Assembly: GCA_030611725.1 (NCBI GenBank)
Contig: JAUWPG010000006.1
Location: 1 to 37,502, forward strand
Length of the DNA: 37,502 bases
Direction: 5' to 3'
Source: Gammaproteobacteria bacterium
Lineage (GTDB): Bacteria; Pseudomonadota; Gammaproteobacteria; PS1; Pseudothioglobaceae
A model generated the notes under the pieces. The model had not been told where the DNA came from. It did no database searches and worked only from the letters and a program-made list of their open reading frames with translations. This document shows positions 18,102 through 30,249 of the stretch, in pieces (the stretch's first letter is position 1; every line of letters starts with the position of its first letter). The position numbers and the translations under genes were made by a program.

Positions 18102-18510
18102 ATGTTATGCAACTGCCATGCGGATGTTGGTTAGGCGTGAACATTCAGTTTTAGAGATTCAACAAAAATTATTACTCAAAGATTTTGATACTGATAGTAT
18201 CGTTCAAACAATTAAATCTTTAATTGATCAGAATTATCAAAGTGATGAACGCTTTGCTGCAGATTTTATTCAAATGCGATTTAATCAAGGTAAGGGCCCA
18301 GTAAAAATTGCATTAGAATTAAAACAGCGTGGTATTGAGTATTTTAATCTGTCTGAATTTGATTGGTTTTTACTGGCCAAGGAAATTAGACAAAAGAAAT
18401 TTGGTGTTGATATTCCTAGTAACTATAAACAATTAGCCCAACAAAAAAGATTTTTACAATCTCGAGGCTTTGATTTTGAACAAATTAACCATGCATTTGA
18501 CCATGAATAA
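18076..18510 (+). CDS. recX: Regulatory protein RecX
   Basis: Small helical modulator of RecA filaments, about 144 residues here. RecX hallmarks are present: [24 protein letters not shown] at the start, [26 protein letters not shown] in the middle, and the final [17 protein letters not shown]. The start is ATG at 18076, overlapping recA by 26 bases; a GTG three bases earlier is also possible. The position straight after recA is the standard arrangement. There is no separate ribosome binding site of quality, so translation is probably coupled to recA. The following gene overlaps its last 8 bases. Confidence 0.9.
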   Translation: MVSQTQASKCYATAMRMLVRREHSVLEIQQKLLLKDFDTDSIVQTIKSLIDQNYQSDERFAADFIQMRFNQGKGPVKIALELKQRGIEYFNLSEFDWFLLAKEIRQKKFGVDIPSNYKQLAQQKRFLQSRGFDFEQINHAFDHE

Positions 18511-18863
18511 AATATTTATGCTTCGTTCGCCATTGTACATTAAGTATCCAAATGGTGAAACGCGGGTGATTGAAGAGATTTTCCAGCATTCAAAAGGTGT
18601 TTTATATTTTGAGTTATTTTGGGAAAAAGACCCGACTTACAGTATTCATTTGATTGAAGGTGAAATCACTGGAGAGGGTCCATGGCGAGTTGGCGATTGC
18701 AGTTTTCATGTATTAGGCTGTAATCATACACATCCACAAATGTGCGAAATGCATTCATTTTGGCAGCAGGCGTTATTACAAAGTCCAGAGCAATTTAGGG
18801 GTAATGAAGTGGTTAAAATTGCTTTGGAGAAAGGCGCGATTTTACCCGATGACTACCCGATAA

Positions 18864-18883
<20 letters not shown>
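18503..18883 (+). CDS. Unknown protein with clustered cysteines and histidines
   Basis: A 126-residue soluble protein that I do not recognise. The start is set at ATG 18503 (ATGAATAA overlaps the recX stop) rather than at the earlier in-frame ATG 18470, which would lie deeper inside recX. Sequence order: a beta-rich N-terminal half (SPLYIKYPNGETRVIEEIF, KGVLYFELFW), then a dense group Cys66, His69, Cys73, His75, His77, Cys81, His84 within DCSFHVLGCNHTHP and QMCEMHSFW, then a helical tail. This spacing could bind a metal or a cofactor, which is inference. No signal peptide or membrane segment. It is sandwiched by overlaps between recX and an Atm1-type exporter, so it is probably cotranslated with that exporter. 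Confidence 0.75.
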
Positions 18884-22122
<3,239 letters not shown>

Positions 22123-22133
<11 letters not shown>

Positions 22134-23961
22134 CTTGTTTTTCAAAATACACATCCAGCACTTCTTTGGCAAGTGGTGCTGCTTTTGAACTGCCACTACC
22201 CGCATTTTCTACAATCACTGCAATGGCAATCTTTGGATTTTCAACAGGTGCGAATCCAGTGAACAGCGCATGATCTCTAAGGCGTTCATCTAGATTAGCA
22301 GCAATGTATTGTTCTTCGGCATCCAGGCCAAAAACTTGTGCAGTACCAGTTTTCCCTGCTAAAGTGTATTTCAAGCCTTTGTTTAGTTTTCTTGCCGTGC
22401 CTTTAGGCGCATAAATGGTTTGTTTCATACCGTCAATCACATCTTCCCAATTTTGAATGTTTTTAATTGGTATTTGATAATGTGAGCCTTTATAAACTTC
22501 TTTAATTGCTTGGCCAGGTGTTTGTGTATTTTTTAGTAATTTGGGTTGATAAAGCACACCTTTATTAGCCAGTGCTGCTGTGGCAACTGCGAGCTGCAAT
22601 GGACTGGTAGTCATAAACCCTTGGCCAATGCCAACAATAAGTGTTTCACCTCGATACCAAGGTTCATTTTTATTGATTTTTTTCCAAGCTTTAGAGGGTA
22701 GTATGCCACCGCGCTCACCTGGAATATCAATCCCTGATTTTTGACCAAAATTAAAAAATTGTAGGTTGTCATGTAATTCTTTGATACCCATTTTATTAGC
22801 CAAGTCATAGAAAAATACATCGCAAGATTGAGCGATTGAAGCTTTAACATCAACCACACCATGACCAGTGCGCTTCCAATCATTAAATTTACGTTTTACA
22901 TTGGGAAGTTTATAATAGCCCGGACAGAGAATTTTACTACGCTTAGTAATGGTGTCACTTTCAAGCCCTGCTAAGGCAACCATAGGCTTAATGGTTGATC
23001 CTGGCGGGTATAAGCCTTGAATCGCGCGATTAAGTTGTGGTATGTCTTTTGAAGTTTGTAAGCTTTGATAATTTTTGTGTGAGATCCCATTAACAAACCA
23101 ATTAGGGTTATAAATAGGGGTACTTACCATAGTAAGCACTTCGCCATTGGTCACATCAACAACAACAATTGATCCGCGTTTTCCTTTAAGTAAAGATTCT
23201 GCTTTTTGTTGCATATCCAAATCAATACTTAAATACAAGTCTTTCCCTGCTTCTGCAGTTTTTATAATCTGAGTATCAACAACTCTGCCAGTAACATTTC
23301 GTTCAATTTGCTTTTGACCATTTTTACCGTGTAAAAGTATTTCATATTGTTTTTCAATGCCTGATTTACCAACAAATGACGTGCCGAGATAATTTTTTTT
23401 ATTATAAAATTTTTTATCCTTTTTACTCATTCTTGAGACGTAGCCGATAGCATGTACACTAGAACTATTGTAGGGATAAATACGATGAAAATAAGGCTCT
23501 ATATCAATACCAATAAATTGATTGCTCACTAAAAATTTAGCAACTTGAGTCTCACTAAGTTTATGTTTGAGTGGAATATTGTGAAATTTTTTGTAACGTT
23601 TTTTATTTTTATGAAATGCATTGATTTCATCGTCGTTGATAAATCCCAATTGCTGAAGTGTTAATAGTGTTTTGGCAATATTTTTAGTTTTTTCTATTGT
23701 AAGAGTTAATCTGTATGCCAATTGGTTGGTTGCTAATAATTTACCATTTCGATCAAATATTTTACCTCTGCTAGGCGTTATTGGTAGTGTACGCATCTGG
23801 TTACCTAACGCTTCTTCGGCGTAATAATCATGGTTACTAATTTGTAAGTTAAACAATCTAAAGATAAGAATTATTGTTAATATTAATACAAAAATAAAAG
23901 CCAGCCTCATTCTGGTTGAAAAAATTTTATTTTCTAGTTTGGTATTGTTGATTCTGTCCAT
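22123..23961 (-). CDS. mrdA: Penicillin-binding protein 2, peptidoglycan transpeptidase
   Basis: Elongation-specific transpeptidase of the rod complex. The 612-residue product has one N-terminal membrane anchor (RLAFIFVLILTIILIFRLF, about 19-37), the dimerisation region with ITPSRGKIFDRNGKLLATN, and the transpeptidase domain with catalytic serine 322 in GSTIKP (lysine 325), the SxD motif SCD at 379-381 and KTGT at 537-540. It is last in mreB-mreC-mreD-mrdA, 20 bases after mreD. The glycosyltransferase partner rodA, often next in the operon, is not here; the next gene is convergent and overlaps by 11 bases. No clear ribosome binding site precedes it. Confidence 0.95.
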
Positions 23962-23981
23962 GAATTAGGAAATATTTTCAA

Positions 23982-24452
23982 TTATTGGCGTCTACACTTA
24001 GAAAGCACTATTTTGATCACTGGCCAAAATAGTGCACTACTTAAAGGTGCAAGAAATAAATAATAACTAAAGTTGAGACCTTGAGTGAGTGAGTGCACTA
24101 ATAAAAGTAAAATTAAATAAATACTTGCTGCAATAAAAACATACACTTGCTGTGTGCTTAAATTAGAAACAAAGAAAGACTGTTTAACATTAACAATAAA
24201 GGCACTGCTTAATATTAATGCTAAGGCATTTTGCCCCAAGATATCACCATGAAGAATATCAATTAATACGCCTAAAATTAAAGCCAAAAAAAATCGAAGC
24301 TTGGCTGGAAAATGAATTAACCAGTAGATATAAAAAATTAACATCCAAAAAGGTGATATTTCTAAAATAGTTTGGGATAAGGGGAATGAGCTAATCATCA
24401 AAGCAAATATACTTATCTTGGATAAAAAAATGTAAGGGCGTTGAGAAGTCAT
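23982..24452 (-). CDS. mreD: Rod shape-determining protein MreD
   Basis: Small integral membrane protein of the elongasome, 156 residues with about five hydrophobic segments (ISIFALMISSFPLS, FWMLIFYIYWLIHF, FFLALILGVLIDILHG, VYVFIAASIYLILLLLVHSL, FLAPLSSALFWPVIKIVL). The motif GVLIDILHGDILGQNALAL is typical of MreD. It starts two bases after the mreC stop and is followed by mrdA 20 bases on, so it is part of one transcript. Sequence conservation in this family is low, but context leaves little doubt. Confidence 0.9.
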   Translation of the reverse strand: MTSQRPYIFLSKISIFALMISSFPLSQTILEISPFWMLIFYIYWLIHFPAKLRFFLALILGVLIDILHGDILGQNALALILSSAFIVNVKQSFFVSNLSTQQVYVFIAASIYLILLLLVHSLTQGLNFSYYLFLAPLSSALFWPVIKIVLSKCRRQ

Positions 24453-24454
24453 AT

Positions 24455-25258
24455 TTATTCAGAAACGATCAATAAAAATTCTAGTTGGGAGATACTTTGA
24501 ATTGGGGTTAGTTGAATGTGTAAAAAAGGGTCATTCACATGTTTTTCTAAATGTGTTACTTCACCAACTGGATGTCCATTTGGAAACTTAGCGCCAATAG
24601 CACTACTCAAAAAGACATCCCCAATCTTTATGTCTAAATCAGCCTCAATGAAATTAACATTAAGCCTTTCTTGGTTGGATGCAATCCCTTTAGTGGTACC
24701 ACGTATGCCATTGCGTTTATTTTTTACTGGCACATGCTGAGTAGGGTCGGTAATCATTAATATGGTTGCATGCAGTGGTGTAACTTGTGTGATTTGACCG
24801 ACAAGACCTTTGGTACCTAATGCTACTTGTCCAATCATTAGCCCATCATTACTGCCTTTATTAATAGTGATTTGTTTTTTTAATCTAGATTGACTAATTG
24901 TACTGACGCGCGCTAAAGTAAATTTTCTATTTTTGATTGTATAACTAGCATCTAGAAGCTTAGCAAGTTTTTTATTAGATAATTCTAGCGTTGATTGAGA
25001 TTGTAATTTTATTTCTAATTCTATAATTTTATTGCGTAAATAGTGATTTTTTTTGCGCAATGTGTCTTCATTTTCAACAACTCCTTGCCCATCTATCCAT
25101 CGATAAAGATCTGAAGATTGATTAGCGATAAAATTGATGGGAGTTTTAATCAGTGTATCAATTGATTGTTTTAAGCTGTCTAAGTATGTGAATTTATAGT
25201 CTGAAAGGATTAAGAAGATGGCAATAAATACAGGAATGAAAAGTTTAATAAATTGCAT
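24455..25258 (-). CDS. mreC: Rod shape-determining protein MreC
   Basis: Bitopic membrane scaffold linking MreB to periplasmic PBP2. The 267-residue product has an N-terminal anchor (KLFIPVFIAIFLILSDY, about 5-21), a coiled-coil region at about 60-105 (RKKNHYLRNKIIELEIKLQS) and the periplasmic beta domain with INKGSNDGLMIGQVALG, KGLVGQITQV and PVKNKRNGIRGTTKG, which are standard MreC features. It lies 31 bases after mreB and two bases before mreD. AGGACG upstream of the ATG may serve as ribosome binding site. Confidence 0.94.
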   Translation of the reverse strand: MQFIKLFIPVFIAIFLILSDYKFTYLDSLKQSIDTLIKTPINFIANQSSDLYRWIDGQGVVENEDTLRKKNHYLRNKIIELEIKLQSQSTLELSNKKLAKLLDASYTIKNRKFTLARVSTISQSRLKKQITINKGSNDGLMIGQVALGTKGLVGQITQVTPLHATILMITDPTQHVPVKNKRNGIRGTTKGIASNQERLNVNFIEADLDIKIGDVFLSSAIGAKFPNGHPVGEVTHLEKHVNDPFLHIQLTPIQSISQLEFLLIVSE

Positions 25259-25289
25259 GATTCAGACGTCCTAAAGTTTTTTAGCCAGA

Positions 25290-26333
<1,044 letters not shown>

Positions 26334-26363
26334 TTAAATATTAGTAAAATAAAGAGATATAAT

Positions 26364-26392
26364 ACTATAAATATTTAGTAAAAATACAACAA
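26364..26392 (-). promoter_or_regulatory. Candidate mreB promoter
   Basis: On the reverse strand TTGTTG (26392-26387) and TATAGT (26369-26364) are 17 bases apart, about 43 bases before the mreB ATG. On the forward strand a perfect TATAAT at 26358-26363 could serve fumarase, so the two divergent promoters would adjoin. The gap is very AT-rich, which makes chance matches likely. Confidence 0.35.
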
Positions 26393-26411
26393 TCATCAAG
26401 GTGTTAAAAAT

Positions 26412-27911
26412 ATGAAAATTAAGCAAGAACATGTGATCGAAAGCATTTGTAATGCCTTGCAATATATTTCATATTATCACGCGCCTGATTTTATTCGTTC
26501 AATGACTGATGCCTATGATAAAGAAACACACCAATCTGCAAAAAATGCCATTGCTCAGATTTTAATTAACTCCAAAATGGCGGCTCTGGGACAGCGCCCA
26601 ATGTGCCAAGACACCGGTATTATTAATATATTTGTTGAAGTGGGTATGAATATTATTTGGGAAGCAGACCTATCTCTAGAAGACATGATTAACAAAGGTG
26701 TTAGATGTGCCTATACCAATCCTGAGAATCCACTACGCGCATCAATTGTTGAAGATCCTTTGTTTGCTAGGGTGAATACTAAAGACAATACACCTGCAGT
26801 GATTCATATGAAAGTGGTCAAGGGTAGCAAGATTGACTTTATTGTTGCAGCCAAGGGCTGTGGCTCTGAAAATAAAGCTAAATTTGCCGTATTGAAACCT
26901 GATGACAGTTTAGCTGATTGGGTGTTAAGAACAGTGCCAACCATGGGGGCGGGGTGGTGTCCGCCAGGTCTTATTGGAATTGGTGTGGGCGGTACTGCTG
27001 AAAAAGCTATGCTCCTAGCTAAGCTAAGTTTAATGGATCCGATTGATATAAGCGAAATCAGTGAAAAAATCAACCCAACAAATATTGAAAAACTACGTTT
27101 AGAGCTATTTGATAAGATTAATAATTTAGGTATTGGCGCTCAGGGTTTGGGCGGTTTGACCACTGTATTAGATGTCAAAATTAAAGATTATCCAACCCAT
27201 TCTGCCTCACAACCAGTGGCGATGATTCCAAATTGTGCAGCGACACGTCATTTGCATTTTTCAATGGATGGTTCTGGTGTGGCTGAACTGCCAGAGGTAG
27301 ATTTAAGTGTTTATCCTGATTTGGAAATGGACTATTCACACCACAAGAAGATTAATCTGAGTACCTTAACTCGAGAACAAATGGGCGATTGGAATATTGG
27401 CGATACTTTATTATTAACAGGCACCATTATTACCGGGCGAGATGCTGCACACAAGCGCCTTAAAAAAATGTTTGATAATGATGAAGGGTTACCAAAAGGT
27501 GTAGATTTTGATAATAAGTTTATCTATTATGTTGGCCCAGTTGACGCAGTGGGAGATGAGGTAATCGGTCCTGCAGGCCCAACCACCGCAACACGAATGG
27601 ACTGTTTTTCTGACATGATGCTAGAAAAGACTGGAATTTTAGGCATGATTGGTAAGGCTGAGCGCGGTGAAGCCACTATAAAAAGTATTAAGAAGCACAA
27701 GGCCAGCTATTTAATTGCTGTAGGCGGTGCCGCGTATTTGATTTCTAAGTCGATTAAAAAAGCCAAAAAAATCGCGTTTGAAGATATGGGTATGGAAGCC
27801 ATTTACGAGCTAGAAGTCAAAGACATGCCAGTGACGGTTGCGGTAGATAGTGAAGGACATAATATTCATAGTATTTTTCAAAACATTCAAACCCTCCCAA
27901 CTAAAGTATAA
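26412..27911 (+). CDS. Class I fumarate hydratase, iron-sulfur type
   Basis: Interconverts fumarate and malate in the TCA cycle using an oxygen-sensitive 4Fe-4S cluster. The 499-residue product is a single-chain class I enzyme, with the alpha-like part first and the beta-like part last. Probable cluster cysteines are 65 (MCQDTG), 183 (GWCPPG) and 275 (IPNCAATRH). The C-terminal part contains TGTIITGRDAAHKRL and YYVGPVDAVGDEVIGPAGPTTATRMD. AAGGTG precedes the ATG. It is unrelated to class II FumC. The gene is divergent from mreB and its stop codon overlaps the -10 element of rnpB. A class I L(+)-tartrate dehydratase is an alternative in principle, but the fused architecture favours fumarase. 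Confidence 0.93.
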   Translation: MKIKQEHVIESICNALQYISYYHAPDFIRSMTDAYDKETHQSAKNAIAQILINSKMAALGQRPMCQDTGIINIFVEVGMNIIWEADLSLEDMINKGVRCAYTNPENPLRASIVEDPLFARVNTKDNTPAVIHMKVVKGSKIDFIVAAKGCGSENKAKFAVLKPDDSLADWVLRTVPTMGAGWCPPGLIGIGVGGTAEKAMLLAKLSLMDPIDISEISEKINPTNIEKLRLELFDKINNLGIGAQGLGGLTTVLDVKIKDYPTHSASQPVAMIPNCAATRHLHFSMDGSGVAELPEVDLSVYPDLEMDYSHHKKINLSTLTREQMGDWNIGDTLLLTGTIITGRDAAHKRLKKMFDNDEGLPKGVDFDNKFIYYVGPVDAVGDEVIGPAGPTTATRMDCFSDMMLEKTGILGMIGKAERGEATIKSIKKHKASYLIAVGGAAYLISKSIKKAKKIAFEDMGMEAIYELEVKDMPVTVAVDSEGHNIHSIFQNIQTLPTKV

Positions 27912-27912
27912 T
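27907..27912 (+). promoter_or_regulatory. -10 element of the rnpB promoter
   Basis: A perfect TATAAT overlaps the TAA stop codon of fumarase (27909-27911). The rnpB 5' end deduced from the P1 stem is G at 27920, eight bases after the hexamer, which is the right distance for a transcription start. The -35 region (CATTCA at 27884-27889) is poor and would lie within the fumarase coding sequence. Confidence 0.6.
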
Positions 27913-27919
27913 AACCCTC

Positions 27920-28264
27920 GAAGTCGGTCGAATGGTCGCTGGGGTTGATCTTCAGAGGAAAGTCCGGGCTCCATAGAGCAAAGTGCTAGCTAACAGCTAG
28001 GTATGGTGACATAACGGAAAGTGCTGCAGAGATTTAGACTACCCAGGAATGGGAAAAGGTGAGAAGGTGCGGTAAGAGCGCACCGCGCGTTTGGTGACAA
28101 TCGTGGCAAGGTAAACCCCACTTGGAGCAAGCTCAAATAGGCTACCCATGGTACGGCTCGTGCAAGGTAGCGGGTAGAGTGCTAAAGCGTCTTGGCGACA
28201 ATACGCGTAGATGAATGACCATTGCGATTTTTATCGTACAGAACCCGGCTTATAGATCAACTTC
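27920..28264 (+). ncRNA. rnpB: RNase P RNA, bacterial type A
   Basis: Catalytic RNA that trims the 5' ends of tRNA precursors together with the RnpA protein. Conserved blocks are clear: AGGAAAGTCCGGGCTCCAT near the 5' end, GGTGCGGTAAGAGCGCACCG in the middle, GGCAAGGTAAACCCC, the TAGATGAATGACC segment and ACAGAACCCGGCTTAT at the 3' end. The ends are set by the P1 helix: GAAGTCGGTC at 27920-27929 pairs with GATCAACTTC at 28255-28264 with one mismatch. The length of about 345 bases is slightly below the 377 of E. coli. Six T residues follow directly, so the P1 arm and T-run may help termination. Confidence 0.97.
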
Positions 28265-28445
28265 TTTTTTACCTCGTCTTTATTCTTTTATTTTTTGTCG
28301 TAGAATGAGCTTATGTGTAATAAGTTTTAATAAGTGATTCTATTGATTTTTTTATAAATACTTTTGTTGATAAAAAAATCCTGTATTCCGATAAAAATAT
28401 CACCATATATACAGAAATACTATTATTTATACCAGTAAGAAAACT

Positions 28446-28544
28446 GTGCCAGTCTTTAAATCTTCAAGCGCATGGTTAGAAGAAAAATATTACAAAGTAG
28501 ACTCTAAATATGTCGATAAACTTAAGAGGAGATTAAGCACCTGA
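28446..28544 (+). other. Short reading frame after rnpB, gene or relic uncertain
   Basis: In the 291-base gap between rnpB and prmC, one forward frame is open from 28395 to a TGA at 28542-28544. It reads like protein (VPVFKSSSAWLEEKYYK then VDSKYVDKLKRRLS). The only start is GTG at 28446, giving 32 residues, with no ribosome binding site. It may be a leftover of a lost gene or chance. The rest of the gap is AT-rich and holds nothing I can name. Confidence 0.22.
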
Positions 28545-28555
28545 AGACCCAGTAA

Positions 28556-29341
28556 TTATTTTATTTGTGCAAGCACTGCACGGTCATTGCCATTGTAGTC
28601 CTTGAAGGTTTTGATATTATGAAATTTTTTATTTAGTAGATTAACAATTTTTGCTTGTTGATCAAAGCCATGCTCTAGCAATAAATAACCTCCTTTATTA
28701 AGGTATTCTGGCGTATTGTCAATAATAACTCGAATATCATTCAAACCATCTTCGCCTGATACCAATGCAGTTTGCGGTTCATGGATGAGGCCATCAAGGT
28801 ATGAGTCATTCTCTTTAATATATGGTGGGTTAGACACGATTAGATCAAATGTTTGATCATTAATCGCTTCAAACCAATTACCTTGGAAAAAACTTACTTG
28901 AGCCGTTGTGTTAGTTTTGGCTACATCAAGTGCTGCTTGAGAAAAGTCTGTCGCACTAACTTTCCAACGTGGATTTATGTCGGCTAGAGTAATGGCGATG
29001 ATGCCGCTACCAGTGCCCATGTCTAGGATTTTATAAGGATATTTTTGATCAAACAGTTCCAGCACAATATCGATCAGTAATTCAGTTTCTGGTCGAGGAA
29101 TTAGTGTGTCGGACGTAACTTTAAAATTAAGATGGTAAAAGCCTTTTTCACCACTTAGATAAGCAAATGGAATGCCTTGTTCGCGTTGTTGAGTCAGCTT
29201 GGTTAATCGATCAGTTTCTCTAGTGCTTAATCTATAATTACTTTGTGTATAAAGTTGAGTATTAGATTGTTTAAGGGTTAAAGATAAAAGTAGGGCAATG
29301 TCAATTGAGCCACTTTTAAGGTAATCACCAATGGTATTCAA
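28556..29341 (-). CDS. prmC: Release factor glutamine N5-methyltransferase
   Basis: Methylates the glutamine of the GGQ motif in release factors RF1 and RF2. The 261-residue product has the helical N-terminal domain, the linker FAYLSGEKGFYHLNFKV and LIPRPETELLI, then the S-adenosylmethionine fold with LDMGTGSGIIAITLA (glycine motif at 109-113) and the catalytic NPPY at 171-174. It starts three bases after a small lipoprotein gene, downstream of rnfE, rather than after prfA as in E. coli. The start ATG at 29341 fits the family N-terminus. Confidence 0.95.
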   Translation of the reverse strand: MNTIGDYLKSGSIDIALLLSLTLKQSNTQLYTQSNYRLSTRETDRLTKLTQQREQGIPFAYLSGEKGFYHLNFKVTSDTLIPRPETELLIDIVLELFDQKYPYKILDMGTGSGIIAITLADINPRWKVSATDFSQAALDVAKTNTTAQVSFFQGNWFEAINDQTFDLIVSNPPYIKENDSYLDGLIHEPQTALVSGEDGLNDIRVIIDNTPEYLNKGGYLLLEHGFDQQAKIVNLLNKKFHNIKTFKDYNGNDRAVLAQIK

Positions 29342-29344
29342 AGT

Positions 29345-29494
29345 TTATAAATTAACGGTTTTTAGACCTAGAAGTTTCCAGGCATTTATATCACCACGAT
29401 AGTATTTAATTTTCGCACTAGGGTGACCGCAACCAAGTAATGTATTAATACCCAGTGACAATAAACTGATAATTAAAAATATTAATTTTTTCAT
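29345..29494 (-). CDS. Small predicted lipoprotein, unknown function
   Basis: A 49-residue reading frame from ATG at 29494 to TAA at 29345-29347. The N-terminus is a lipoprotein signal: MKKLIFLIISLLSLGINTLL followed by the lipobox LLGC, so cysteine 22 or 23 region would be lipid-modified after cleavage. The mature part is only about 27 residues (GHPSAKIKYYRGDINAWKLL and a short tail), with several basic and aromatic residues. AAGGGAA lies just before the ATG. It sits 14 bases after the rnfE stop and 3 bases before prmC, so it is cotranscribed with both. I recognise no family. It is easy to miss because of size. Confidence 0.7.
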   Translation of the reverse strand: MKKLIFLIISLLSLGINTLLGCGHPSAKIKYYRGDINAWKLLGLKTVNL

Positions 29495-29508
29495 AATTCC
29501 CTTTTTAT

Positions 29509-30204
29509 TTATGAATTATTAAGTGCAATTGTTTTAATGCTACCATCAAGCGGTATTGATTCCGAAGTTTTAGCGGCTTTTAAGTCAAGCAAATTTTTAA
29601 GTGCAACAATCAACCCTAGACCGATAAATGCCCCCGGCGGCAAAATAGCCAGTAAGGTGCCTTGGTAATTCTCAAATACGGTAATGCTCAATGTGTCACC
29701 AAAACTACCGAGTATCAAGGAGGATTGATCAAACAGAGTGCCACTACCAATTAATTCTCGCATTCCACCAAGTAAAATAAGCACCAATGAGAAGCCAATA
29801 CCCATCATCAATCCGTCAAGTGCTGACTTATCCCAAGTGTTTTTGCTGGCATAAGCTTCTGCTCTACCTAAAATGGCACAATTAGTCACGATCAGTGGTA
29901 CAAAAATGCCTAGAATTAAATATAAATCATAAAAATATGATTGCATTAATAGCTCAACAATCGTTACAAAAGAGGCAATCAGTAGAACAAAAATCGGGAT
30001 TCTCACTTCTTTTGAAATGTGATTTCTAAAAATTGATACAGTCACATTCGAAGCCACCAATACAAAAGTTGTAGCAAGCCCTAAACCAATTGCATTGACG
30101 ATATTATTAGTGACAGCTAAAAGAGGGCATAGGCCCAACAAAGCAACCAAAGCTTGGTTGTTAGCCCACAAGCCATTTTTAACAATTTTGATATAATCTC
30201 CCAT
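29509..30204 (-). CDS. rsxE: Electron transport complex subunit RnfE/RsxE
   Basis: Membrane subunit of the Rnf/Rsx complex, which couples ferredoxin and NAD redox to ion movement or reduces SoxR. The 231-residue protein has about six membrane helices. [23 protein letters not shown] at the start, the cytoplasmic-side [17 protein letters not shown] and [12 protein letters not shown] are diagnostic of RnfE. The two conserved cysteines (LGLCPLL and TNCAIL), which in this family bind an iron centre, are kept. The gene stands apart from rnfABCDG: clpB is upstream, and prmC downstream. A perfect TATAAT eight bases before the ATG suggests its own leaderless promoter. RnfA is the nearest paralogue, but length and the N-terminus favour RnfE. 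Confidence 0.93.
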   Translation of the reverse strand: MGDYIKIVKNGLWANNQALVALLGLCPLLAVTNNIVNAIGLGLATTFVLVASNVTVSIFRNHISKEVRIPIFVLLIASFVTIVELLMQSYFYDLYLILGIFVPLIVTNCAILGRAEAYASKNTWDKSALDGLMMGIGFSLVLILLGGMRELIGSGTLFDQSSLILGSFGDTLSITVFENYQGTLLAILPPGAFIGLGLIVALKNLLDLKAAKTSESIPLDGSIKTIALNNS

Positions 30205-30212
30205 AAGGTTTA

Positions 30213-30218
30213 ATTATA
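30213..30218 (-). promoter_or_regulatory. Candidate -10 element for rsxE
   Basis: On the reverse strand a perfect TATAAT ends eight bases before the rsxE ATG, in the 45-base gap after clpB. No ribosome binding site lies between. This suggests a leaderless transcript for rsxE, lipoprotein and prmC, in addition to any read-through from clpB. The -35 region is weak. Confidence 0.4.
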
Positions 30219-30249
30219 TCAAGCTATATGCTAGGCAGGGGTTGTGTCT

